From Hamiltosporidium tvaerminnensis (lineage: Eukaryota; Microsporidia; Dubosqiidae): 64,000 nt of DNA. Position numbers and translations under genes: made by a program. Of this stretch, positions 11,388 through 22,929 are shown piece by piece; within the stretch, counting starts at the first letter, position 1; the number at the start of each line of letters is the position of its first letter. The stretch spans positions 1-64,000 of the forward strand of contig CM061251.1 of the NCBI GenBank assembly GCA_022605425.2, given 5' to 3'. The notes beneath the pieces are model-generated. The model was not told the origin of the DNA, did no database searches, and saw nothing but the letters and a program-made list of their open reading frames with translations.

Positions 11388-13714
11388 AAATGATACAAGT
11401 ATTTATAAAACAATAATAACTTGAAAATTGTTACTAATTACACTTCAAACATATAGTTTTGAAGCAACTATATGCTCTATATTTGTAATTATTACAACCA
11501 CAGCAAACTCTGGATACATTTAATATTACAAATATTGAAAAATATATTTATCTTGTCACATTCAGATAACAAAATAAATTTTTTTATATAAATATATATT
11601 TATCACATAATTTGATAATTTATACGGTGTTTTTTGTTCCTTTGTATTGTATATACACAAAGAATTTATTTAAAATACTTTTTAATAGAAATAATAGTTA
11701 TGATATCAACTTTTTTGTTGTAAAAATACCAAGACATTCTTTATATTGTATTTTCAAATATCTTCTTTATATAAGTCTATTTATAATTTTAAAATCAAAT
11801 TAGAGAAATTAATTTAATTAATATTTTCTAATTTTTTACTTTGATTATTATACGAGGTATATCATCTTAATGCAAAAAATTGAATAAAATAGACAAATCA
11901 TTTGATTATACTGTATTTAGAATAAACATAAAATAAAAATGTTTATTCGTATAATAAAGAAACTGTTTTTATCTTTAATAGATTTTTTTGATCAAAATTA
12001 GAATTTTATGTTACATTACACTTTGTTTGAGTTAAAATATAATAATAAGGTTTGCATAATATTATCAAAGGATATTTTTTATGGCAAATAAAGTAATAGA
12101 CGGGAAAGTTTAATTACGTAATAAAATGACAATTGTGCATTCTTTATTTTAGTCTTGATTCATTTATTCTTGTTTTTGAACATTTTCTATAGAAATTCAC
12201 TGTAAATATTTTATATTGTTTGGGAATTTCAATTTCTTTGTATCTTTGCCAACTTAAAAATGTATATCAAAAAAAAGTATTTCATAACTATTTTTTTAAT
12301 GAATAATCGTTATTAATGGTTAAGTAAGTTTTAAAATGTTTGTTTTTCTTGCTAAAGTTAACCAACAGAAATTCAGAATTTAAATTGATTGTTAATTGAA
12401 ATACCAGTTTTTCAGATTATGTTATTTAGATTTCTTTTTGGATACTATTATAATATGTCAAGACTATATTTTCACTACCAAATGTATTGCCTTAAATAAA
12501 TTTAAAATACAATAGTATTTTACTTTTTATATCTAAACAGATGGTATAAATTTTTAATTTTATAATGATTTCGTTATTACTATTAATTAATCATATATTA
12601 GAATACGATAAATATTGTGATTATTTCAAAGAAAATCTAAACATTTACTTCAATAAGTATAAATATATTTCTTTTACTTTGAAAGGTGGAATATTCTAAC
12701 ATAAAATATGGCTAACATTATAGATTTTAGAAAATATCGACATCAAATGTTAAAAGCTTATAATTTAATGTAATTGTTGAGGCCAAAATATTTTACAGAA
12801 GATAAATAATTCATTTCTAGTTTACAGGTAGACGTTTCATTTTATCTTGGAAATTTAATTAAAATATTTATTACTGTATTTAGACATAAAATCTAATATT
12901 TATTTGTAAGTTAGAAGAAAATTTGTATTACAAAGTACTTATAGTTCTAAATATAAAAGGAAATCGATGATTTCATTAGTTTATTCTGCAGTGAAAGCTA
13001 TATCATGACTTATCTTAAATATTTATTATTGAAAAAAATAAGTCACTAAGTATAAAGAATATAATCAAAGATAAATATTCATTGTACTTATAATAAAGAT
13101 TTGCATATTATCCTTGGTAGTATTTAAATTGTTAATCACAAAAACCAAGTTTAATATGTTCAATTTAAAAATCAAACATGATTAATATAGGAAGAAAATA
13201 CTAAACTTATCATAGTTAATTAAACACTTAATTACTTTTGCCTAATGTTTAATTACAATAAATAAATAGTTATTAACTGTTGACATTTAACTAATTACCT
13301 ACAATATTTTTGCATGTTTAAACAGTTAAATATTTTGAAAATAGGGTTTATCTTATTCTTGATACCAATAAGTACATAATATTCTACTTTTTAGTTTTTT
13401 TTTAAGTATTTAAAATATCTATATTACCGATTTCTTTTATTAAAAAAATTTTAATAAAATCGTACTATATTATATTTTCGAAAAGTTAGAAAATATAAAA
13501 ATATTTTTATAACCGAATAAATGAATTAGGCAGTTAAATGTATTTAGTTTACGATATTTTATTTATTTTAGGAAAGTATAGTATGTTTTAAAAGAAAATA
13601 AATAATCATAGAAAATATTATTACTTACATCTTTAATTTAAACAGTCATACAACATCTAGCTTTTCTTTGAATTGAAGTATTCTTTCAAAAAAAGTGACT
13701 GATTTGTCTTCGAA
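11388..13714. other. Long AT-rich spacer
   Basis: No supported gene. A 63-codon open frame at 11,612-11,803 is hydrophobic but lacks any sign of coding beyond length. The last 100 bases are the 3' flank of the Ste24-like pseudogene. Confidence 0.55.
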
Positions 13715-14902
13715 TTAAGAAACCCAAATCGTTAATTTATCCAGATAAAAACCATCTTTGGTTGTTAACACACGTAAACTATTATAGAATAATTCTCCTT
13801 TTCCTTCTTTATTCAATGCTGAATCGATAAATGTTAAAGCCATATTTCTTTTTATATGAACAAAGAGCACCCATAGGCTTATTATAACATCTATAAATAG
13901 AAAATAAAAAGTACCTATAACAACCGTTGGTAATGTTCCATTTTCTAATTTAATCTGCAACATATCAGATGAATAAAAATATTTGAATCCTGTCATAAGA
14001 GATATCAGCATTACAAATTTACCAATGGTATGTTTTTCATACCCGTAATTTTCATATAACCTATAATTTGGCTCAATTAAATTGAAAGTACTAAATTTTG
14101 TTTTAAAGCCTCCAAATATTTTTCATTTATTATAACTACCTTTTTAATATATAAATCTATGAAAAAGCGAACATATTTTCGTTAAAATTTTCATTTGGGG
14201 AAGAATAAATTTCATCGGGTTTGAACCCTAAACTTTTAAGTTCATCAATAATTTTTTTTTCCAATTCTATATCATCAAGTTTTTTTGTTGTTTTAGTAAT
14301 ATTTATTTCAATTAGTGCTCTGACGAGTATTCTGAAAAAATAAAATATTGCAAATATAATTAAAAATATAGCAAATTTAAACATACCTATACTTTCTAAT
14401 ACTTCTATTAAGTATATTACAATAAAACTAAGTATGGATAAGCTAAGGGCTTCAATAGCATAATCAGTAAGGGTTTTCAATATACTTTTTGCAGGTGAAA
14501 CAAACGAGGAATATTTTTTTTTCAATATTTCATGTGTAATTGTCTCTAATATAATATTTGTCAAATAATCAAATTTATAAAAATAAATACATAAAATATC
14601 TGTTTGAAGTAAAAATTATCTTCGAATTTTATATATTTTTCTATGGATTCATACACTTCTATAGGTAAAAGGAAAAATATAAACGCTATTATTAACAGAT
14701 ATCGAACTATATCATGGATAGAATATCCAATCAATCTTTCTAGATTATACTTTTGAAGTTGTAAAAAACTTTCATTATCTAATTCTTCCGTATTTATATC
14801 TTTATTTTTAACAGATGCAACCATAATATATTTTTGTATCAAATATAGTAGTCTTACTATTAAGCTACTGATAGCACTACCTATCCAGAAATATTTAATC
14901 AT
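13715..14902 (-). pseudogene. Broken Ste24-like CAAX prenyl protease (M48 family)
   Basis: Three consecutive minus-strand frames read as one decayed Ste24 homologue. Frame one (14,902-14,561) starts at an ATG with two membrane segments and the N-terminal Ste24 layout. Frame two (14,564-14,157) has a TITHEILKKKYSSF counterpart of the family's TFVIE-KFGF segment, two further helices and, at its end, ELEKKIIDELKSLGFKPDEIY then ENMFAFS. These correspond to the L-x-x-x-I-x-x-L-A..FPL..IYV and HSNAYFYG motifs. A TAG at 14,157 and frame changes follow; KKVVIINEKYLEAL (about 14,110-14,145) matches the K-x-I-V-L stretch. Frame three carries KHTIGKF (about 14,012-14,030) where the zinc motif HExGH should be, then ends like a Ste24 C terminus. 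At least three lesions, and the catalytic E and second H are absent. In intact form the enzyme trims farnesylated proteins in the ER membrane. Confidence 0.6.
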
Positions 14903-16220
14903 TTTTATTTATGATATGTCGATATTTATACTTTTATCCCATAAATTGACCTAATTTAAAACTAAATTGTTTTTAATTACTGGTTAATGATTAAAATAAT
15001 TTATGTTTTTTGTGTATTAAATTATCTTCATTTACCTATAATTCATATTATTGTATTTATTTATAGCTACAATTTATATCTAATACTTTTATAATTTTCT
15101 CGATTTGCACTTTCATATACTTTCGATTTATATTCAATTATCTTGATTTATATCGGTATATACCCACAATTTATATTTAATTATTTTCATTTATATTTTG
15201 TAATGTATTAAATTTATTTATACTTAACAAATCTTTATCTGTAACGGTAACATTAGAAGTTTAGCAGAAACAATTTTTATAATTGAGACTTTTAAAAATG
15301 TAAATTATCTGATTAGTACAATATTTATTGATTTGGTTCGATCAATCTAGTTCTTTAGAAAGATTTATAATTTATTATAAATTTAAATTCCGAATGTTTA
15401 TATTTACTAATATATTTGTGAGAAAAAAAACTTTAAAATTATTTTTATTTTGATTTTTTAGTTAAATATTAATTTATATATTTATTAGTTGTGAGGCTAG
15501 TCTCAGAAAACTGAATTTAACATTATATTGAATTTATTCCTCTTCTTAATTTAATTAGCTGAACTCTAATTTTTTAATCTTTTTATTTAGGTTTTTGTAA
15601 CCTTATCAAAATTTTTTTCTGTAAAAATTTTTTTGTTGTTCATATTGGCATTTTTATCAGCGGTCGAGTAATTTTCAAATAGAAATCCAAGAGTTGTTTT
15701 ATTGACATTGTTTTCCTTTTCTGTTCTATATACTTTTGGTTTTTTTACAGGTTTGTGTGATTGCCATTTTCGTTCTGTTGAGTGAAGCCTGGGATTTACT
15801 TCTATTACGTTTTCCCTTACCTAGGCATTTGTTCATCTGTGCATTTCTAAGTCTGTAAAAACAGTTTTTTTATGTAGCAGAATGTATTAGTAGATTAAAT
15901 ACTTCCATTACTTCCTTTTATTTAGATTGAAAATGTTTGAATTTATTCAGGTATAAAATTCCATGATATTATTCAAATCATAGTCGTTTTAACGGCCTAT
16001 TATTAATAGTATAAATAAATTGCCACAAAAAGATCTTTAGAAATTGATTCGCCTTAAAATTTTTTATGTATTGATAAAATTAATACAAATCAATCCCGAA
16101 CCGAGTTTCAAATCAATTCTATTTAAAAAAATAAAAAAAATCGATATCTTTCTTATGGTATACTAAAATTATTGAATACTGTTATGAACAGTAGACCAAA
16201 TATTGTTTTGACCAAATTAA
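14903..16220. other. AT-rich spacer, possible 5' part of dispersed repeat B
   Basis: No gene seen. From about 15,590 the sequence contains scattered words resembling 40,950-41,300 and 59,580-59,650 (for example TCTGTAAAAACAGTTTTTT against TCTGAAAAAACCGTGTTTTT and TCTGTAAAATCGGGTTTTCT), so the old repeat whose core is at 16.2 kb may begin here. Confidence 0.4.
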
Positions 16221-16224
16221 ATCT

Positions 16225-16400
16225 AGGAAAATATCATATTATACTTCCAATCACTACTATGAATTATGTAAGATTTATGAAAATATCATAGAAGCCATAT
16301 TTTTGATCGGAACAATTATTAATTTCTTTCATTTTATTAAATTTAACAATCCAAGTTGAGTAGTCGTCACCATGGCATTTTCCGATTATATAAGAATGGG
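16225..16400 (+). repeat. Dispersed repeat B, copy 1 (decayed)
   Basis: The core TATGTAAGATTTATGAAA (16,265-16,282) and the flanking text, ending in GTCGTCACCATGGCATT, align with copies near 41,590-41,740 and 60,985-61,165. The three share word order rather than high identity. There is no protein I can identify; the repeat could be a relic of a larger element. Confidence 0.45.
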
Positions 16401-16924
16401 AAAGTTTTAAAAGAGGAATATCAAATTCATAACTAGTTTATTTTAAAAGTAAATATTTCAGTAGAAATGCTTAATTATCAGAGTTAGCTAAAATATCGTA
16501 TTTTGATAAAATTTTTACGCGAAGAATTTAATTATTTATAAAGAATCAAATCAACTAAAAATTTTGTGAAATTATATGTAAAAAATATTTGATATTTTTT
16601 TATGAAAAATTATTTGACAAAATAAATTTCTTACTTATCTTCTCATTTGTTTTCTTGATTCAATATTAGTATTTTTTTTATAAAATACAGTTTTCATCCT
16701 CTTTGAATATTTATTGCGTTCTAAAATATAATTGGATTGAATATAAACACATAAAAATTATTCGCTTCTTAACGATCAGGCAAATTGCTGTGAAAATCAT
16801 TATTAAGAATTTGGGTGGGTTGAAAAATATATTAGATTTTCGGGTTTCCTTTGATATTTGTATATGAATAAAGTTCATTAAATTTATATAACTTTTCTGC
16901 AAAGTTACTTTATTGTTTTTCACG

Positions 16925-17290
16925 GGACTAATTCGAAAACCACGGGAACATGCACGTAAATTCTACATAAAAACATGGACACTCTGTTTTACTTACTTCG
17001 GTTAAAAGCTTAGCTTAAAGAGATAAAAAAATATACCCTTTTGAAATCCGGTAATGGTAGTACCTGTTGATATGAAATTGGAACCTATAGATGGACTTAG
17101 TGTAAATGCCAATCTACTTATGACAAATTATCTATCGATTTCGGTAAGTAAAGAGAAAGTGTGATTGCTGCCGATTCTCGCGGAGCTCGAAGTGAGGTTA
17201 GACTGCGATAACGGCGTGAAACAAAAATTAATGACCTCTAGATTATTCCTCACCATTACATAGGATCCCTACTTTTTAGATGAAAATCTT
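16925..17290 (+). repeat. Element A, decayed copy
   Basis: Aligns in order with the middle of the better-preserved copies: a GTAAATTCTACATAAAAACATG block, ACTTCGGTTAAAAGCTTAGC, CCGGTAATGGTAGTACCTGT, TGATATGAAATTG, then the GAGCTCGAAGTGAGG block. It is strongly diverged, with small indels, and both ends are worn. No target-site duplication can be recognised. Confidence 0.6.
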
Positions 17291-19254
17291 TAAAAATGGG
17301 TGTCTTAAACGATAACAATGAAGTGTTATGGAATGGTTATATTATCTTAAATTGAGAACAGCGTTATATCCTTAAAAATTATTAAAATATGCCCGATTTA
17401 CCAAAAATGTATATAATGAATTAGAGTCACTTGTAATGAACCATAATAAAAATATGAAAAAATTCAATCAAAATATATTTAAACCTTTAATAATGTTTAA
17501 ATATGAATTAAGTTATCGTGGAAAGTATAATAGTAAATTTAGATGTTTTCATCATGTCTTTGTATTTAACTTGGATTTATCGGTTTCCGAAAATAGGAAA
17601 ATTCTAAGTTCTTTTTTTTGAGATCAATTAACTTATACAGGGGTATATGTTCCGTTATTTTTACAAACAAGTTCAAAATTTCTGATTAATGAATATTTTA
17701 AGCGTGAAACTCAACATGTCAAAACAAAACGACTAATAGATCTCAAAAAGCCGAAAATGTAATTCCATAGTATATTGTATTCTCATCTGTTAAAAAAAGA
17801 AAGAATCCTTTAAAAATAGATCTTTCTTGAGCAGAATTTCATCTGCAGGGTTTTTTGAAGTATTCATGACATATATATTGTATAAAGTCTGTAAGTAATA
17901 TGTTTTATAATATGTTTTATGACGTTTGAAATGGTATATCGTGTTTTTGCGACTCCCAAACATAAAATATGGATTGAGCATAAGATATCTTGTCTTTTTA
18001 GAACTTCAGCAAAATTGTTTTTTTTAAGGTTTTACTCGGCGCCATTAAGTTGATTTGGAAATCAAAATAATAGCTAATCTAAATTTATATTTGAAAATGA
18101 AGAACCGATTTATATGTTTTAAATATGTAAAAATATAATTTTTTAAAACAAATATATGTCGGTATTAAAAATATGTGGCAATGCAGAGGATTTTTACTTG
18201 AATTTTAGGCAAAAAGACTCAATAGACTGATCCCATGGGTCAAATATAGAATATTATTTTTCTTTCGATGGTATGCAGCTAACATCATGATTATATGGGC
18301 GTGCAATATTATCTAAAAAATAATGTTTTTAAGATTTATTAGGTTTATTTAGTTTTAACCGAAAAATCAAAATTTCGAATAATAAATCTTTATATTTTAA
18401 TCAATAGAATCTGCTTACATAGCCCAAAAATTCCTTATCAGTTTGGCTTTGACGAAAAATGGGGATATATTGTTTATATATGTGATATATCTCACTATGT
18501 ATAATTCAAATCTTAGATATAAGGTAAAGATGAAGGAATTATAAATTTAGTAGAATTAAGATATTGCAGAAATGTTTTTAAGCGCAGAAACCTCTATACA
18601 AATACTAAGCAAAAATTTATGCTTTTTAATTTCAAAACCATAATAAATTAAGGCTAAATACAATGAAGTCAGTAATTTACTTTCTAATGACTAGTCTGAC
18701 TCCGTGAAATTTATGTCACAAAATGTCTTCGAGGCAATCGGACCATTATTTTACAGTAAGTGACTATTAGAATATATTTACGTGCTTTTTTATGTTGTAA
18801 TTTAAATGAATTTTACCAATTTTTTTGCTTCGAGGCAATAAATGCATCATTTAGAATAAATAACTGATTTTAATAATTTAAACTCTTCATTCACGGTAGT
18901 AGTTCATAACATTACAATACAAATACTTTAACGTCTATAAACCACAAATTACCCATAATTTTCTAAATAGCAAACAATCTTAAATCAATTTCAATACCAT
19001 GTCTTCTTGAGACACAAAATAATCACACAAAGAAACAAACCAATATATTATAGGATGAAATTTTCCAAAATTTAAAAAATACTGAGAGACTACTTTCGGA
19101 ATATAAATTTAAACGCAAAATAAATCAAAATAAAATCGCATAGATAAAATGATTTCGATTATTTTTAGAATCCTTTGAATGAATTAGTTTTATTTGCTTA
19201 AAATATTTTTTTAAAGACATAATAGATTTTAAATCAAAGAATAAACATTTTTAA
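17291..19254. other. Gene-free spacer with weak coding-like traces
   Basis: No gene supported. Open frames at 17,436-17,621 (+) and 17,790-17,981 (-) have no recognisable features. Near 18,435-18,510 the plus strand reads FGFDEKWGYIVYICDISHYV, which may be the trace of a decayed gene. Nothing else stands out. Confidence 0.5.
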
Positions 19255-19791
19255 TTAATCTTCCTTTTCAACAAAAAGATTTTTTAAATCTTCAAGAAAT
19301 ATTTCATGAATCATTGCTCCATCTTTATAAAATAGTTCGTTTACCTTTTTAACATATTTCCTCGGTACTTCAATTGCATCTTTATATATTAAAAGATTAT
19401 AAGTAGCATTTTCTACATCAGTAAAACTTGAGATTTTAAAATTTTCTTCAGTACTTCCACCCATAAAAATATATTTACTACATCCTGTAATTCTAATAAT
19501 AAAATCACCAAGAAAATTTATTAGGAAGTAAGTGGTAACTCCTGCCACACATAATTGTTTATAATCCTTAAAGTCTTGATTCACAGATAAATATGCTATA
19601 ATTACTGTAATTATAACAGATATCATACCAATAAATATACGTAAGTTACTAACAAAATTACATTGTTTATATTTCATTTCATACTTAAGGAATTGATATA
19701 ATAAATCATCTAATGCCACTTTTATATCCGATAATTTGTATATTTCTGCTTTTATAGGATTTCTAGAAAATTTCTTTTTTAGTTGCTCCAT
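19255..19791 (-). CDS. Signal peptidase complex subunit 2 (SPC2/SPCS2)
   Basis: 178 residues. The N-terminal half has KLSDIKVALDDLLYQFLKYE, matching the family's K-x-x-LDD-x-x-x-x-x-L segment. It is followed by NLRIFIGMISVIITVIIAYL, the R-L-led first membrane helix (about 47-67), and VAGVTTYFLINFLGDFII, the second helix (about 83-101). The order and spacing, with a hydrophilic cytosolic C-terminal domain, are those of SPC2. The protein is a non-catalytic partner of the ER signal peptidase, helping it act on secretory precursors. The length is close to the family norm (about 180-225). The first ATG is used, with CCCC two bases before it. It stands alone, with no neighbour within 1 kb. Confidence 0.82.
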   Translation of the reverse strand: MEQLKKKFSRNPIKAEIYKLSDIKVALDDLLYQFLKYEMKYKQCNFVSNLRIFIGMISVIITVIIAYLSVNQDFKDYKQLCVAGVTTYFLINFLGDFIIRITGCSKYIFMGGSTEENFKISSFTDVENATYNLLIYKDAIEVPRKYVKKVNELFYKDGAMIHEIFLEDLKNLFVEKED

Positions 19792-19797
19792 CTGGGG
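19792..19797 (-). promoter_or_regulatory. CCCC start-proximal motif of SPC2
   Basis: Read on the minus strand, AAACCCCAG sits directly before the ATG. Same placement as in the Ran and SLC44-like genes; an inferred microsporidian transcription signal. Confidence 0.45.
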
Positions 19798-20280
19798 TTT
19801 CTTAAAAGTGAAATTTAAGAAAAAAAAAAATAAAGTAATTTTTAAGTAGGTTAGGTGATAATTTTTTAAATATATTGGAGAGAAATAAATTTTGAATTAT
19901 TTTTAGAAATTAAAAAAATCATTTATTTAAGATAAACAAAATCACATATTTAAATGAAATATAAAGGGTTTTTAGTATGCAGATATTTTATATAAGCAAT
20001 TAGGTGTTCGCTTTATCTATTTTGCTTTATTTAGATTTCTGTCGACGTGTATTTGATAAAATTATATATGAATTCTTTTTTATGTTTGCAGTTCTTAATA
20101 TTTATTTTTAAAATTAATATTTTTTTAAACGTTTGTATGAAACGTTTATTTTTGTCGAGTTTTACAAAAAAAGCTTTTCTTTTTAACTTATAAGATATGA
20201 TATAAATATTTTCTGGCTAATGTATTTGAAGCCTCTAAATATTATAATGTGTTGTTTTCTAACAATACCATTCTAAGTTA
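19798..20280. other. AT-rich spacer
   Basis: Upstream flank of SPC2. Nothing recognised beyond AT-rich sequence. Confidence 0.55.
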
Positions 20281-20420
20281 TTTTTTTTTAATAGCTTACT
20301 CCTTCCTTATGGATGGAACGCAATCCAAGAATGAATCATAGGATTAGCCAGGTTATAGGTGTTTCAAATACATTTTTCTTTTTATTGGTTACATTGTCAG
20401 CCCAACGCAAACTTTTGGAA
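20281..20420 (-). repeat. Dispersed repeat C, copy 1
   Basis: On the minus strand this reads CCATCCATAAGGAAGGAGTA followed by AGCTATTAAAAAAAA, matching plus-strand 42,901-42,940 (CCATCCGTAGGGAAGGAACG then AGCTATTAAAAAAAA). Weaker similarity extends a further 100 bases upstream in each copy, ending near a GCGTTGGGCTGA / GTGTTGTGCTGA pair. The 60-codon frame at 20,313-20,495 lies across it and is not supported as a gene. Confidence 0.45.
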
Positions 20421-20984
20421 CAAAAGATGAAGAGGGCACAAACTGGATCCCAGATTAATACTCAAGGAATTTTTCGAAATTTTTTTTGCAAATAGAGCAA
20501 AGTGTATTCAATATATGTCCTTCCCGATTATTATTTTATTTTCATAATATATTTTCCGTTAAACTGTAAGCTTGGCAACCATATTTGTTCTAAAATTTAA
20601 TTAATCGTTTAAAATGAACATATTAGATATTTTATATAAATTTAGACTCAATTTTGCATATTTTTGTTTATGAGTTTATAAAAATTATGGAAAAACTTAA
20701 AATATTGTATATAGCATTATAAAAACACAATAGATATTTATACATAATAGAACAACTAGAAGGTGCAGAAATCTAAACTAAATGAAAAGATTCTTAAGCG
20801 AATTAATTTTAACTATTTTACTAAAACCAACACACAAATCGATCTCTTTTTTTAAAAATGTTATATATTTTCAAAACCGTGGCTAGTATTATATTATTTC
20901 CATGAAATTAACGCGGTTCTGTATTTAATATAGATAATTACTCTCTAACACTCTATCGGTATATGTTAAGATACCTAAATTTCA
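20421..20984. other. AT-rich spacer
   Basis: Nothing recognised on either strand. Confidence 0.5.
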
Positions 20985-21380
20985 AAGCCTTTTGTCTAAA
21001 CGGTGTGTAGAGCCAGATTATTTGGTGAGGAAGCTGCTCGGGTTGTTCAATGTGCCTTGCCTGGTGTGTAATCGTAGGTCGAAACCTACCCTTGGCCCCT
21101 TCAGGGCATCGCACCATTTTTGCGTATTATACATTTCCGAACCTAGTAAAATCCTGCCAAGATATATTTCGGCATTTATATGGATCTAACTAGGCAGTGC
21201 AATGTTATATCGAAAAACATAGCCTGGTACTTTACTTTTCCAGCTTTATACAGATCACATAGAAAAATCGAAAAACTAATATGGTTTTATTCCCACCAAA
21301 AATCTAAACATTGATATTCACACTAATCTCACATATAATGGCCAACCAGGTGGTTGTTTATGTAGATATCCTTATCTCAC
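20985..21380 (-). repeat. Element A, reverse relic
   Basis: The reverse complement follows element A from its first 20 bases (GGATA-CC-AC near 21,365) through GATTTTTGGTGGGAATAAAACC (about 21,280-21,300), the CCTGTT/GATATAACATTGCACTG region, and the hairpin to GTGTGTAGA near 21,005. It lacks about 130 bases around the first third and is well diverged. It preserves a perfect six-pair stem with a TTCG loop at 21,074-21,089 (GTAGGT/ACCTAC), which differs in sequence but not in pairing from the other copies. A 65-codon open frame (20,992-21,189) lies over it by chance. Confidence 0.7.
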
Positions 21381-21597
21381 CTAAAAGCATACTAAAAAAC
21401 TATTTGGGAATTAAAATTTTGTTTTTTATAAATTATATTTAAATTTGATGAGGTCTTTTATTGAATTTTTTAACATACTTTTGGTTATAAATGGTTATAT
21501 TTTTTCTAGTAAAATTAATAGACACAATAAAATCAGTAATCAACTAATTTTTTTTGAAATAAAATATTTTAGGTTGTTCTGAATACAAAATTATTTG

Positions 21598-21864
21598 TTA
21601 AAGGGTTTTTTTTATCTTTATAACCCGTTGCTTTCGTTTATTTCCTTTAAATTTCTGCAAAATACTATCTTTTATATCTTCAAACCACTCAGCACCTATC
21701 GCATTCGAAAATATAGGTTCATTTTTAGTCTTTACATATTTTTTTCCCCCAATATTAATCCATTCTGCTTTATTTTGTCTATCTATTCTATGCCTAATAA
21801 TATCAGAAATGTATAATGGATTCGTGTATACGAATATGCAAAACATACAAAGAAAAATTACCAT
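21598..21864 (-). CDS. Small secreted protein candidate
   Basis: 88 residues from an ATG. Residues 1-14 (MVIFLCMFCIFVYT) look like a signal peptide with a possible cleavage near 14-16. The mature part is hydrophilic and basic, with Trp at about 35 and 60 and a lysine-rich tail. This balanced composition, unlike the surrounding poly-A/T frames, favours coding. I recognise no family; short secreted proteins without homologues are common in microsporidia. The frame on the other strand (21,595-21,816) lies across it and looks like noise. Confidence 0.5.
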   Translation of the reverse strand: MVIFLCMFCIFVYTNPLYISDIIRHRIDRQNKAEWINIGGKKYVKTKNEPIFSNAIGAEWFEDIKDSILQKFKGNKRKQRVIKIKKTL

Positions 21865-22497
21865 GATTTTGCAATCAATTGCTTATTTATAATTATAAAT
21901 TCAAATTAGTTGCAACTTAATGATAATTGTATTACTAATACTTTTGAACTAATTGCAATTTACCTTTTCCGTTCGACAAAATTTTAAGGTAATTGATATA
22001 TCATTATATTGATAACCTCAAACTTAAGATAAAATTTATAGAAAACATATGATTTAACACCAATTTTTCGATTTTTGTTGGTAAAACATTCGATTCTTCA
22101 AACTATCATCAAATTGTTTAACATACCTGACTAGAATAAATGCGTCATGATTTATCTTTTGTACAAAATGTTTGCTTATAAAATGTTCAACATGAAAATT
22201 TAACTAGAATATTTCTTAATTTTATTTTCTTGTTTACTAATAGTGCTTTTTAGATGTTTAAAAACCAAAGTTTTCGCTGATTTTTTATGAAAAAAATCTT
22301 GCTCTTAATATTTAATTTTCAACAGTATGTTAAGTATTATATGCGATTCGATATCATTGATATTTTAATATTAATCCGATTTATAAAGAACAACGATTTA
22401 CCTAATTCATTCTCTTTTATCTCTCGATGTCGAGGATGAACATATGAAAGTTTACCATTTGCTTCTTTTATTTCGTTTTGATGCAGGAGTATAGGGG
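21865..22497. other. AT-rich spacer
   Basis: No feature recognised. It separates the small secreted-protein candidate from the repeat and retrotransposon debris that begins at 22.5 kb. Confidence 0.5.
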
Positions 22498-22620
22498 ATG
22501 GGCCTATAGATCTAGTGGTTTATATCCCGAAAAAATGGCAACCATGAATTTCACACCAATTCTACGCACTTATTGCCAACCAGATCGTTTTTAATGTGGT
22601 TATTCTCTCTACCTTATGAA
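22498..22620 (-). repeat. Element A, 5'-end fragment (reverse)
   Basis: The reverse complement starts AAGGTAGAGAGAATAACCAC at 22,617 and continues through TGGTTGGCAATAAGTGCG and ATTGGTGTGAAATTCAT, matching the first about 100 bases of element A. The remainder is missing. Its element-5' end faces the retrotransposon debris at 22.7 kb, as in the better-preserved arrangement at 49.9 kb. Confidence 0.6.
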
Positions 22621-22704
22621 GAACAAAACATTAAATGATTCAATATCTATAAAAATTGATTTTTATTTATTATTTAAATTTAAAATATATTTCATACCTT
22701 TTTG

Positions 22705-22800
22705 AGTCTGATTTAGAAAAAGAAACAACAGTGGTAAAAGAGTTAGAAGAATATGTATAAAAATGGTACAAATATTTTAACCCAGAATCTTATTAAAAAA
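22705..22800 (+). mobile_element. 3' end of an R2/R4-like retrotransposon ORF
   Basis: The plus strand reads SDLEKETTVVKELEEYV, a stop, then text including ATTTTAACCCAGAATCTTAT. This matches the C terminus (SDLEEETTVVKQVEENI) and first 3' flank of the 46 kb copy, where ATTTTAACCCAGAATTTTAT follows the stop. It is a separate fragment from the longer relic that starts about 130 bases later. Confidence 0.65.
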
Positions 22801-22929
22801 TTTCATACCTTTTTGTATACTGATGAAAAATCATATGATATCAAATATTTGAATTTTCTTTACAAATTGCATAATATTAAAAACATTTAAGATTATATTT
22901 TTTTTATACTCCCACTCTTCTTGAAAGAA

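Noticed and set aside
15340-15365. GGTTCGATC word resembling a tRNA B box
   Set aside because: The flanks do not form a T-stem and no other tRNA element is present.
20992-21189. 65-codon open frame with several cysteines
   Set aside because: It lies entirely within a reverse relic of element A, which is non-coding in all other copies.
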